Positions 1-6,070 are shown, counted from the first letter of the stretch. The stretch is 11,297 nucleotides of DNA from Bacilli bacterium (GCA_900769695.1 CAAGHO010000035.1:1-11297), one strand, 5' to 3'. The notes: a model not told the origin generated them from the sequence alone. Made by a program: numbers and translations.

Positions 1-747
1 TCATATTGTAGTGGAGATGGATATACAGCAAGTGGAAGTATGAAAACGACAACGATTACTTATGGAAACTTAGGAACAAAAGGAGTACTAACAAGTGGAG
101 ATGCTTTTGACTGTGATGTTAATGGAGATGGTGTGTATGATTCTACTACAGAAAGATTTTACTATGTATCAGATATGACTAATGGAGTAACACAAGACTC
201 AAATACAGCAGTATTAATCTATTATAATAATGTAAGTGATGGAGTTGCCTCTAATTCAACTACATATGCCTATGATTCATCTGGCAAAAATAATAATGGA
301 CCAGTGACAGCATTAGCACAGCTACCAACAACAAATCAATGGAAAAATGTGAGTCTAACAAATACAATAAGAACAATCACAAATGAAAGTGGAGGTAATA
401 CAACACCTGCAGGATCTTTGCCAACTGCTTTTAGTTATAATGGATATGCCGCAAGACTATTAACATATCAGGAGGTATATAGTGGATGTTATGATGGAAC
501 AACTAGTATAACTTCAACTAAAGGATTAAGTAGTAAATGTAAATATTTAATGGAAAATACAAAATATTCATCAAGCAGTTTAACAACGTATGGAGGATGG
601 CTAGAATCGCCCTATGCGTCTAATTCCCGCGACGCTTGGCTTGTGCATGTTAGCCGCCGCTTCGTCAACAACTACATAGTCAGCGCCACTGGCTTCCTTG
701 GAGTCCGTCCTGCAATTGAAGTTCTAAAATCTAATATCTCATACTAA
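1..747 (+). CDS. Surface/secreted protein, C-terminal part (5' end outside window), probable DGR target with C-type-lectin-like end
   Basis: The frame is open from base 1 (S-Y-C-S-G-D-G-Y...), so the Met at 40 is internal and the gene begins before the window; 248 residues are visible. The protein is rich in Ser, Thr, Asn, Gly and Tyr, typical of an extracellular protein, and has a DVNGDGVYD stretch resembling a calcium-binding loop. The tail runs ARLLTYQEVYSGC, then GGWLESP, then GVRPAIE. This order matches the C-terminal lectin-like fold used by gut Firmicutes surface proteins, including DGR-diversified ones. The last ~40 codons (from about 601) switch to GC-rich NNC/NNT codons, unlike the rest of the gene, which is described separately as a variable repeat. 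I infer a displayed or secreted ligand-binding protein; the ligand is unknown. The gene ends at TAA just before a bidirectional terminator. Confidence 0.8.
   Translation, partial: SYCSGDGYTASGSMKTTTITYGNLGTKGVLTSGDAFDCDVNGDGVYDSTTERFYYVSDMTNGVTQDSNTAVLIYYNNVSDGVASNSTTYAYDSSGKNNNGPVTALAQLPTTNQWKNVSLTNTIRTITNESGGNTTPAGSLPTAFSYNGYAARLLTYQEVYSGCYDGTTSITSTKGLSSKCKYLMENTKYSSSSLTTYGGWLESPYASNSRDAWLVHVSRRFVNNYIVSATGFLGVRPAIEVLKSNISY
601..717 (+). repeat. Probable DGR variable repeat (VR)
   Basis: By hand count 65 of the 120 bases at 601-720 are G or C (54%), in a window that is mostly below about 30%. Codons at 625-705 are almost all NNC or NNT: CGC, GAC, CTT, CAT, AGC, CGC, CGC, TTC, AAC, AAC, TAC, AGC, GCC and TTC fall at scattered positions between invariant-looking Ala-Trp, Val, Gly and GVRPAIE codons. 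DGRs copy a template whose AAC/AAT codons are mutagenised at adenines, which yields exactly such NNY codons near a C-terminal lectin fold. Boundaries are approximate. The template repeat and reverse transcriptase are not in the window, so the call rests on composition, codon pattern and position. Confidence 0.72.
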
Positions 748-762
748 GTATTTTTTTTAAAT

Positions 763-794
763 AAAAATAATGACTAATCATCATTATTTTTTTT
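763..794. terminator. Bidirectional intrinsic terminator between convergent genes
   Basis: An 11-bp perfect stem (763-773 with 781-791) closes a 7-nt loop. A T-run follows on the plus strand, and the stem itself ends in five Ts when read on the minus strand. It lies between the surface protein ending at 747 and the minus-strand gene whose stop codon (784-786) sits inside the stem. It can serve both genes. The stem is A/T-only except for one G-C pair. Confidence 0.75.
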
Positions 795-1365
795 GTTCAA
801 ATGATATTTTTACTTCCATAAGACTTTTACTGTTTTTATTTATAGCTACTTCTGTATCTTTTTTGTTGTCCATAGTATTAGTATAATCATCATTCCATTT
901 TATATAAATACGTAATTTTAAACTAGTAGGATTATCAATAGTACCAACAATACCTGTTTTTTCATCATAAGTAGTAGCTTCATTATTATTGTCTGGATCA
1001 ATTATATATTTAGTTGTAATTAAATCTGTAACATCGGAATTTTTACTTACTTTAGAAATTATATTGTAGTTAAATTTATAGTCTGTGTTTTTAGAATCGA
1101 TTATTATATCATAATAAGCTTCAACTGAAGGAGCAATAACCCCATCTTTAGAATATTTATTCTTTTCAAAAGTAGGAGTAATATTATTAGTTAATTTAGA
1201 TTTATTAGTTATTAGTTCATCATTTACTTTTATATTCCACTTAGCCATACTTGAATTTAAATTTCCTTCTAAACTTTTTCTATATTTAGAGTAGGTTGAT
1301 TGAATTAAATAAGAAAAACAAGTACCTATAAGAATAATATAAAGTATAATTTTTACTTTCTTCAT
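784..1365 (-). CDS. Small exported protein, SipW/TasA/camelysin-like
   Basis: The 193-residue product starts with Lys-rich residues and a hydrophobic segment (about residues 5-22). The segment after it, TYSKYRKSLEGNLNSSMAKW, is followed by I-K-V-N-D. This layout resembles short secreted fibre or matrix proteins of Firmicutes processed by SipW-type signal peptidases, in which a Y(S)KY...G....AKW..x(V) stretch follows the signal peptide. The rest is hydrophilic, Lys/Asn/Asp/Thr-rich and cysteine-free, with predicted beta-strand character (YDIIIDSKN, LRIYIKWNDDY, LMEVKISFEQ). A partial Shine-Dalgarno, AGAGGG, lies six bases before the ATG on the minus strand. The gene is convergent with the surface protein and divergent from csoR. 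I infer an extracellular or membrane-anchored structural protein. The family assignment is from style, not from a catalytic motif. Confidence 0.55.
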   Translation of the reverse strand: MKKVKIILYIILIGTCFSYLIQSTYSKYRKSLEGNLNSSMAKWNIKVNDELITNKSKLTNNITPTFEKNKYSKDGVIAPSVEAYYDIIIDSKNTDYKFNYNIISKVSKNSDVTDLITTKYIIDPDNNNEATTYDEKTGIVGTIDNPTSLKLRIYIKWNDDYTNTMDNKKDTEVAINKNSKSLMEVKISFEQKK

Positions 1366-1425
1366 ATCTATCCCTCTATTTTAATATTATCATAAATTAT
1401 CTAAAAAATATAGTAATAAAAAATG

Positions 1426-1455
1426 TTGACAGTAATACCCCCTACCCCCTATAAT
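1426..1455 (+). promoter_or_regulatory. csoR/copper operon promoter with C-tract operator
   Basis: A perfect -35 TTGACA (1426-1431) and a perfect -10 TATAAT (1450-1455) are separated by 18 bp. The spacer holds two head-to-tail TACCCCC heptads (1436-1442 and 1443-1449) followed by TATA. CsoR/RcnR-family repressors bind C/G tracts flanked by TA steps, and the next gene encodes such a repressor. So this is very likely an autoregulatory operator placed to block RNA polymerase until Cu(I) binds. The two C-runs are direct repeats; there is no G-tract partner as in the usual inverted operator. Confidence 0.82.
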
Positions 1456-1471
1456 GATTGTGGGTGATAAA

Positions 1472-1777
1472 ATGACAAAAACAAAAAAGTGTGAAAATTG
1501 TACACGTTCAAAATATAGAACAGAAGAAGAAAAGAAAGATTTAACAAGAAGACTAAAAATAATATCAGGTCAAGTAAATGGTATTTTACAGATGATTGAA
1601 AATGATCGTTATTGTGATGATGTCTTACTTCAAATAGCTTCTGTTACTAACGCTTTAAAAAGTTTAGGAGGAGAAGTTTTAAAAAGCCATATGAAATCAT
1701 GTATGGTTGAAGATATCGAAAAAGGAAATTTTGATGTAATAGATGATGTTTTTAACTTATTTGGAAAATTAAAATAA
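1472..1777 (+). CDS. csoR: CsoR-family copper-sensing transcriptional repressor
   Basis: This is a 101-residue all-helical DUF156 (CsoR/RcnR/FrmR) protein: LTRRLKIISGQVNGILQMIE forms helix 1, then DRYCDD, then LKSHMKSCM. The Cu(I) triad of CsoR is present as Cys48, His73 and Cys77, with the family's H-x3-C spacing. An N-terminal C-x2-C (Cys7, Cys10) is an extra feature. The start is set at 1472: the upstream in-frame ATG at 1454 lies inside the -10 hexamer and cannot be in the transcript, whereas GGTGAT (1463-1468), an extended Shine-Dalgarno, precedes 1472 closely. The 5' leader would be only about ten bases. It heads the copper operon and should repress it in the apo form and release on binding Cu(I). 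FrmR- or CstR-type sensing is less likely given the His and the copper neighbours. Confidence 0.9.
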   Translation: MTKTKKCENCTRSKYRTEEEKKDLTRRLKIISGQVNGILQMIENDRYCDDVLLQIASVTNALKSLGGEVLKSHMKSCMVEDIEKGNFDVIDDVFNLFGKLK

Positions 1778-1786
1778 AATAAAAAA

Positions 1787-1870
1787 ATATATGTAAAAAT
1801 AGATGGTATGAGTTGTTCTCATTGTGAAGAAACTTTAAAGAATACTTTACTATCATTAAAAAAATGTTAA
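1787..1870 (+). pseudogene. N-terminal HMA metal-binding fragment of the broken HMA-TauE/SafE-cupredoxin gene
   Basis: Read in the csoR frame directly after the csoR stop, this encodes IYVKIDGMSCSHCEETLKN and then LLSLKKC before a TAA at 1868. IDGMSCSHC is a heavy-metal-associated (HMA) domain with its Cu-binding C-x2-C, nearly the same as in copZ downstream. No ATG/GTG/TTG with a ribosome binding site precedes it: ATG at 1791 runs straight into TAA, and the ATG at 1808 is the Met inside the GM motif. The second half of the HMA fold (VKSVEFNGFVAVISY) continues from 1866 in the next frame. Removing one A from the A7 run at 1858-1864 joins the halves as LKNVKSVEFNG, a normal HMA sequence. As written, this piece is frameshifted and has no convincing start. 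Confidence 0.7.
1858..1865 (+). other. Frameshift site 1 (A7 run) in the HMA domain
   Basis: Seven As at 1858-1864. Upstream codons are in one frame (GMSCSHC...) and downstream codons in the +1 frame (VKSVEFNG...). Treating one A as surplus restores a continuous HMA domain. Confidence 0.75.
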
Positions 1871-2021
1871 AAGTGTAGAATTTAATGGCTTTGTAGCAGT
1901 TATTTCATACACTAATAAATTAGATCATAATTTAATTATAAAAACAGTTAAAGATAAATCATATTTTACAAAAGAAGAATATATTTCTGATGATATCAAA
2001 GAGTTAGATACTAAAATCAAA

Positions 2022-2852
2022 TTGAAAGAATTTATTATAATAACATTATCTATAATTAGTTTTTCAATTATTTTAAATAAAATTTTTGGATATAATATTT
2101 TTAATATGATTCCAACTATTTCTACTAATACTACATATAAGCTACTATTTGTAACAGGACTTTTAACAAGTATTCATTGTATAAGTATGTGTGCATCTAT
2201 TAATTTAGTAGCGACAATTAATACTGGTAGAAAGAAAAGTTTAAAAAGACCAATCTTATATAACTTAGGAAGATTAATTTCTTATACATTATTAGGTGGA
2301 GTAGTAGGACTAATTGGTAATGTCTTATCAGTTAATAGTATTATTTCTAAAATTATAGTTATTTTGGCAGCTACTTTTATGTTTTTAATGTCTTTAAATA
2401 TGCTTGGTATTATAAAGCTTAATAATATAAAAATCTTAAAATACAAAACAAATACTAGAAATCCTTTTGTTATTGGACTACTTAATGGCTTCATGCCATG
2501 TAGGCCATTACAAGCTATGCAGATGGTTGCCTTATCAACAAAAAGTTTTCTTAAAGGGGCTTTTTCAATGTTTTGCTTCTGTAGTGGAACAATTCCTCTT
2601 ATGTTATTAGCGGGAGTTATCCTTAACCTTGTAGATGGAAAGTTAAAAATAGTCATTAATAAGATTGCTGCTATAATAATCATGTTACTTTCCCTTATTA
2701 TGATAAATAATGCTTTGTCATCTTTTGATATTAATATTTCTAAACTATTTAGTAGTGATAAAACTTTTCAAAAATCTATTATAAAAAAAAGATTATCAAG
2801 ACATAATGGTTCAAAAAGGTATCAAAGTAAAAATGATTATTCATGTATCTAA
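2022..2852 (+). CDS. TauE/SafE-type membrane domain (middle piece of the broken HMA-TauE/SafE-cupredoxin gene)
   Basis: Multi-pass membrane protein, about six or seven hydrophobic segments over 276 residues. Two family signatures stand out: GLLTSIHCISMCASIN (HC-x2-MC, Cys53 and Cys57 from the TTG) and GFMPCRPLQAMQMVAL (Cys160), matching the HC-GMCG and LPCGP motifs of the TauE/SafE (UreH-like) family. In copper operons such proteins are thought to move Cu or reducing power across the membrane. The TTG at 2022 is the only candidate start in this frame but lacks a good ribosome binding site. The frame is open back to 1860 and encodes the second half of an HMA domain, so the true gene almost certainly began upstream. 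The last ~20 residues after the A8 run at 2783-2790 (RLSRHNGSKRYQSKNDYSCI) are out-of-frame sequence, not native. Confidence 0.75.
   Translation: MKEFIIITLSIISFSIILNKIFGYNIFNMIPTISTNTTYKLLFVTGLLTSIHCISMCASINLVATINTGRKKSLKRPILYNLGRLISYTLLGGVVGLIGNVLSVNSIISKIIVILAATFMFLMSLNMLGIIKLNNIKILKYKTNTRNPFVIGLLNGFMPCRPLQAMQMVALSTKSFLKGAFSMFCFCSGTIPLMLLAGVILNLVDGKLKIVINKIAAIIIMLLSLIMINNALSSFDINISKLFSSDKTFQKSIIKKRLSRHNGSKRYQSKNDYSCI
2783..2790 (+). other. Frameshift site 2 (A8 run) between membrane domain and cupredoxin domain
   Basis: Eight As. The TauE/SafE frame enters this run, and the cupredoxin-like frame leaves it one base later, reading D-Y-Q-D-I-M-V-Q-K-G. Dropping one A gives a continuous product, IIKKDYQDIMVQKG. 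The shift has the same sign and the same poly-A setting as the one at 1858-1864. Confidence 0.75.
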
Positions 2853-3051
2853 AGATAAGTTAACTGGTTGTAATAATGAAATAATTATTAATAAATATAA
2901 TATTAAGAAAAAATTAGAAGTAGGAGATAATGTTATTTTCTTTACTCCTACTAATGTAGAAAGTTTTAATTATACATGTTATATGAATATGATAAAAAAC
3001 AATATAAAAGTTGTTGATAATAAAAAGATATTTAAAGGAGGAAATAAATGA
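2806..3051 (+). CDS. Cupredoxin-like domain (C-terminal piece of the broken HMA-TauE/SafE-cupredoxin gene)
   Basis: The 81 residues read as a cupredoxin-like beta fold: VQKGIKVKMIIHV, then TGCNNEIIINKY, then LEVGDNVIFFTPT, then FNYTCYMNMI. Cys22 and the C-x-M-x-M cluster (Cys58, Met60, Met62) are candidate Cu ligands, as in the cupredoxin modules that follow TauE/SafE domains in Gram-positive copper operons. The frame is open upstream of the ATG (codons for DYQDI), and no ribosome binding site precedes ATG 2806. It overlaps the membrane-domain frame by 47 bases. I therefore read it as the third module of one protein, cut off by the +1 shift at 2783-2790. The stop overlaps the copA start as ATGA (3048-3051), so translation of copA may be coupled to it. 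Confidence 0.68.
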   Translation: MVQKGIKVKMIIHVSKDKLTGCNNEIIINKYNIKKKLEVGDNVIFFTPTNVESFNYTCYMNMIKNNIKVVDNKKIFKGGNK

Positions 3052-5249
3052 AAAAAGTAATTTTAAATATAGATGGTATGACTTGTAGTGCATGTTCTAG
3101 TAGTTTAGAAAAGTATTTAAAAACTAAGAAAAAAATAATTGATGCTTCAGTTAACTTAGTTCTTGCTCAAGCAAGTATTACTTATGATGATAGTCTTTTT
3201 CTTTCAGAAATAGAAACATATATTAAGGAAGCTGGATTTAAAAGTTTGGGAGTATATGATCCTTTAAAAGAATCTAAAAAAAATCTTAATAAAAAGCCTT
3301 TGATAATTTATGGAATATTAACTTTATTAGTTCTTTACATAGCAATGGCTCATATGGTTCATTTACCTGTAATTAGCTTTTTAAATATGGAAAAATATCC
3401 TCTTAATTATGCTTTAAGTCTTCTTTTTCTTACTATTCTTTTCTTAGAATATGGTTTTGATATTATAAAAAATGGTTATAAGAATTTAATCCATAAAACA
3501 CCAAATATGGATACGCTTGTCTCAATTGGAGTCTTATCTAGTTTTATTTATAGTTTGTTTTCAACTATTATGATTATTAAAGGACAAACTAATTATGTGG
3601 AATTTTTATATTATGAATCTAGTTGTACCATTATATATTTTCTAAAACTAGGAAGATATATAGATAATAGAAGCAAAGAAAAAACAAAAGAAGCTATAAA
3701 AAGCCTTGTAATGATTACTCCTGTTAAAGCCTTAGTAAAAAAAGATGATAAGGTAGTAGAAGTTTCTATTGATGAGGTTAAAAAAGGTGATATTTTAGTT
3801 TGCAAAAGTGGAATGAAAGTAGCAGTTGATGGAAAAATTATTGAAGGTAGTTCTTATTTTGATGAAGCTTTTTTAACAGGTGAAGCTACTCCTTCTAAAA
3901 AGAGTATAAATGATTCTGTAATAGCTGGTAGTATTTGCTTAGATGGTTATATTTTATATGAAGCTTTAAGAATTGGTAAAGATTCAACTATTTCTGAAGT
4001 TGTTAGATTAGTCGTAGAAGCTACTAATACAAAAGCTCCAATATCTAAAATAGCTGATAGAGTAAGTTCTTATTTTGTACCAGGAATTATAGTTATTGCT
4101 TTAATTACATTCTTTATAGATATCATTATAGGATTTAATTTTGCTACTAGCCTAACTTCATTTGTAACTATCTTAGTAGTAGCATGTCCTTGTGCTTTAG
4201 GTCTTGCAACTCCACTTGCAGTTGTAATATCAGAAGGATTGTGTGCTAAGGCTGGTATCTTAGTAAAAAGTAGTGAAACTTTAGAAAATGCTCATAAAAT
4301 AGATACAGTTGTCTTTGATAAAACTGGAACTTTAACGTATGGATCGTTAAAGATAAGTAAAATTTATAATTATAGTAGTTATAGTGATAAAGATCTTTTA
4401 AAAATAGTTTCTAGTATTGAAGATAAATCTACTCATCCTATTTCCAAAGCATTTACTAAAAAAGATTTATTAAAACTAGATTCTTATAAGCAATTAGATG
4501 GATTGGGTTTATGTGCAAAAATTAATTCTAAGACTTATTATCTTGCTAACGGAAAAATATTTGATAAATTAAAATTAAAGAATAATTATTTAGATGACGA
4601 GAAGAACCTTTTAGAAGATGGTAGTAGTATTATCTATGTAATTGAAGATAAAAAAGTTCTTGCTTTAATTGGTGTTTCTGATATAGAAAGAGAAGATGCT
4701 AAAATAATAGTTGCTAATCTACAAAAACTTTCTAAAGAGGTTATTCTTTTAACGGGAGATAATAGTGTTGTCGCAAATCGTCTTGCTAAAAAGATAGGAA
4801 TTTCTAAAGTAATTAGTGATGTTTATCCCAAAGACAAAGCTAAAGTTATTACTGATTTAATAAAAGATGATAAAAAAGTAATGATGATAGGAGATGGAAT
4901 AAATGATGCTCCAAGTCTTGCTACTGCAACTATTGGTGTTTCTATTTCTAGTGGAACAGATATTGCAACTAATTCAGCTGATGTTATTTTAATGAATGAT
5001 AATCTAAATAGTATTATTAAATTAATGTATATAAGTAAAAGAACAATAAAAAATATAAAACAAAATTTATTCTGGGCATTTTTCTATAATATTCTGATGA
5101 TTCCAGCTGCAGCGGGACTCTTAACTAAATTTGGAATTAGAATGAATCCGATGTTAGCGTCTCTTGCAATGACAATAAGTAGTTTAACTGTTGTATTTAA
5201 TGCCTTAAGATTAAAAAAAATAAAATTAGGAGATGATATAGATGTTTAA
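3048..5249 (+). CDS. copA: Cu(+)-exporting P1B-type ATPase
   Basis: Intact 733-residue P1B-1 ATPase that pumps Cu(I) out of the cytoplasm. Modules in order: one N-terminal HMA domain (GMTCSAC, Cys13 and Cys16); membrane helices from about residue 80; actuator-domain TGEA at 277; the ion-path CPC (380-382) in VVACPCALGLATP; phosphorylation site DKTGT (Asp424); nucleotide-binding His-Pro at 463-464; hinge GDGINDAP (615-622). The late helices carry FFYN and then M...SS (MLASLAMTISSL), the N/Y-N and M-SS ligands of Cu(I) pumps rather than Zn/Cd pumps. The ribosome binding site AAAGGAGG is strong, and the start overlaps the previous stop by ATGA. An A8 run near the 3' end (5213-5220) leaves the frame intact. 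It works with CopZ, which follows with an 8-base overlap. Confidence 0.95.
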   Translation: MKKVILNIDGMTCSACSSSLEKYLKTKKKIIDASVNLVLAQASITYDDSLFLSEIETYIKEAGFKSLGVYDPLKESKKNLNKKPLIIYGILTLLVLYIAMAHMVHLPVISFLNMEKYPLNYALSLLFLTILFLEYGFDIIKNGYKNLIHKTPNMDTLVSIGVLSSFIYSLFSTIMIIKGQTNYVEFLYYESSCTIIYFLKLGRYIDNRSKEKTKEAIKSLVMITPVKALVKKDDKVVEVSIDEVKKGDILVCKSGMKVAVDGKIIEGSSYFDEAFLTGEATPSKKSINDSVIAGSICLDGYILYEALRIGKDSTISEVVRLVVEATNTKAPISKIADRVSSYFVPGIIVIALITFFIDIIIGFNFATSLTSFVTILVVACPCALGLATPLAVVISEGLCAKAGILVKSSETLENAHKIDTVVFDKTGTLTYGSLKISKIYNYSSYSDKDLLKIVSSIEDKSTHPISKAFTKKDLLKLDSYKQLDGLGLCAKINSKTYYLANGKIFDKLKLKNNYLDDEKNLLEDGSSIIYVIEDKKVLALIGVSDIEREDAKIIVANLQKLSKEVILLTGDNSVVANRLAKKIGISKVISDVYPKDKAKVITDLIKDDKKVMMIGDGINDAPSLATATIGVSISSGTDIATNSADVILMNDNLNSIIKLMYISKRTIKNIKQNLFWAFFYNILMIPAAAGLLTKFGIRMNPMLASLAMTISSLTVVFNALRLKKIKLGDDIDV

Positions 5250-5475
5250 TAAAAAAATAAAACAAGTAATCAATGTAGATGGTATGAGTTGTTCTCATTG
5301 TGCTAAAAAGGTAGAAAATTCACTAAAAGAAGTAGATGGCGTTATAAAAGTAAGTGTTAATTTAGATAAAAAAGAAGTAATAATAATTTCTAAGTTTGAA
5401 ATTGATGCAAGCCTATTACGTAAAAAAATAGAAACTTTAGGTTATAAATATTTAGATGAAGATGCTGATGTATGA
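5242..5475 (+). CDS. copZ: Copper chaperone CopZ
   Basis: A single 77-residue HMA domain (beta-alpha-beta-beta-alpha-beta) with Cu(I)-binding C-x2-C in DGMSCSHC (Cys17, Cys20), followed by VENSLKEVDGVIKVSVN and KKIETLGYKY, the usual second half of the fold. CopZ carries Cu(I) in the cytosol to CopA and to CsoR. The start is inside the copA 3' end (8-base overlap), with AGGAG about ten bases upstream. The stop overlaps the next gene as ATGA. The closeness of its metal site to the HMA fragment at 1787 (both DGMSCSHC) suggests a shared origin or gene conversion. Confidence 0.9.
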   Translation: MFNKKIKQVINVDGMSCSHCAKKVENSLKEVDGVIKVSVNLDKKEVIIISKFEIDASLLRKKIETLGYKYLDEDADV

Positions 5476-5657
5476 GAAAAATAGTTTTAACATTAGTTAT
5501 AATAGTAAGTATTTTTCTTCTTACTGGTTGTGATAAAAGTCAAGAAAATAAATTTGTAAATGTAGAATCACAAGAAGATAAGATAGTAATTGATACTAAA
5601 GATATTTCAAATAAAGTTACTTTTGTAAATTACAAAGTAGATGACACAACAATTTAA
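5472..5657 (+). CDS. DUF2318/FtrD-like lipoprotein, N-terminal piece (ends at premature stop)
   Basis: A 61-residue reading frame opens with a lipoprotein signal (MRKIVLTLVIIVSIFLLTGC; lipobox LTGC, lipidated Cys20), then a short mature part ending VNYKVDDTTI. TAA at 5655-5657 (codon 62) stops it exactly where the family's core begins: the same frame continues for 94 more sense codons to TAA at 5940-5942 with strong DUF2318 motifs. So this is most likely a truncated gene rather than a small natural lipoprotein. It is translationally coupled to copZ through ATGA. As written it would give only a lipidated stub with no metal-binding residues. Confidence 0.72.
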   Translation: MRKIVLTLVIIVSIFLLTGCDKSQENKFVNVESQEDKIVIDTKDISNKVTFVNYKVDDTTI

Positions 5658-5942
5658 TTTTTAGTAGTAAAAGGATCTGATGGTAAGATTCGAATTGCTT
5701 TTAATGCATGTAATTCCTGTAATCCATCACCTAATGCTTATTATGTTCAAGAAGGTGATTACATCGTTTGTCAAAACTGTGGTAATAAATTTCATATAGA
5801 TGAAATAGGAGAAAAAGGTATAGGTTGTAATCCTATGGTAGTTGAAGAAAAACAAATAAATGATGATAGTATTATTTTAGATAAAAATTATGTTGAATCA
5901 TTTAAAGAAAAGTTTAAAAATTTTAATGGACAGGTAGAATAA
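5658..5942 (+). pseudogene. DUF2318/FtrD-like domain, C-terminal remainder after an in-frame stop
   Basis: It continues in the frame of the lipoprotein start at 5472: FLVVKGSDGKIRIAFNACNS, then GDYIVCQNCGNKF, then GIGCNPMVVEE. Numbered from 5472, the cysteines are C80-x2-C83, C100-x2-C103 and C119, matching the NAC..C, CxxCG and GGCNP pattern of DUF2318 (PF10080, FtrD-like, associated with metal or iron-sulfur handling). There is no start codon or ribosome binding site of its own near the 5' end. All key residues survive beyond the stop, so the break looks recent, or else it is an assembly or base error. The role is inferred from copper-operon position: an extracytoplasmic metal or redox protein. 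Confidence 0.72.
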
Positions 5943-5983
5943 ATTTTGCTATTTTTAGATAAATTTAAATGTGATAAAATAAT

Positions 5984-6012
5984 AAAGATAGTTTGATTTC
6001 TATCTTTTTTTT
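5984..6012 (+). terminator. Intrinsic terminator of the copper operon
   Basis: Stem AAAGATAG (5984-5991) pairs perfectly with CTATCTTT (6000-6007) over an 8-nt loop, and the T-run extends to 6012. It lies about 40 bases past the end of the DUF2318 frame and before the ABC operon promoter. An extended -10-like TGTGATAAA (5970-5978) sits immediately upstream. Confidence 0.82.
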
Positions 6013-6030
6013 GTAATTTTTTTAATTAAT

Positions 6031-6064
6031 TATAATATGCATATATTAGGTTATTTAAAAAGGA
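6031..6064 (+). promoter_or_regulatory. Probable promoter -10 and ribosome binding site of the ABC operon
   Basis: A perfect TATAAT is at 6031-6036 within T/A-rich DNA, but no good -35 is seen at standard spacing. The ribosome binding site AAAGGAG ends about seven bases before ATG 6071. Its place right after a terminator supports an independent transcription start. Confidence 0.5.
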
Positions 6065-6070
6065 GAATTT

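Noticed and set aside
40..42. ATG at 40 as the start of the surface protein gene
   Set aside because: The frame is open back to base 1, has no ribosome binding site before 40, and the residues before it continue the same Ser/Gly/Tyr-rich style.
601..720. GC-rich island as horizontally acquired DNA or a mobile-element edge
   Set aside because: It stays in frame, covers only the protein's last ~40 codons, ends in the family-typical GVRPAIE and shows a codon-position pattern. DGR mutagenesis explains it better.
1454..1456. ATG at 1454 as the csoR start
   Set aside because: It lies inside the TATAAT -10 hexamer, so it would be upstream of the transcript. The ATG at 1472 has an extended Shine-Dalgarno.
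2282..2683. 133-codon minus-strand reading frame
   Set aside because: It lies wholly inside the TauE/SafE membrane domain on the other strand and shows no family motif or ribosome binding site.
3611..3805. 64-codon minus-strand reading frame
   Set aside because: Lies within copA, with no recognisable product.
5655..5657. TAA as a recoded sense codon in the DUF2318 gene
   Set aside because: TAA ends most genes in this window, and no recoding structure was recognised nearby.
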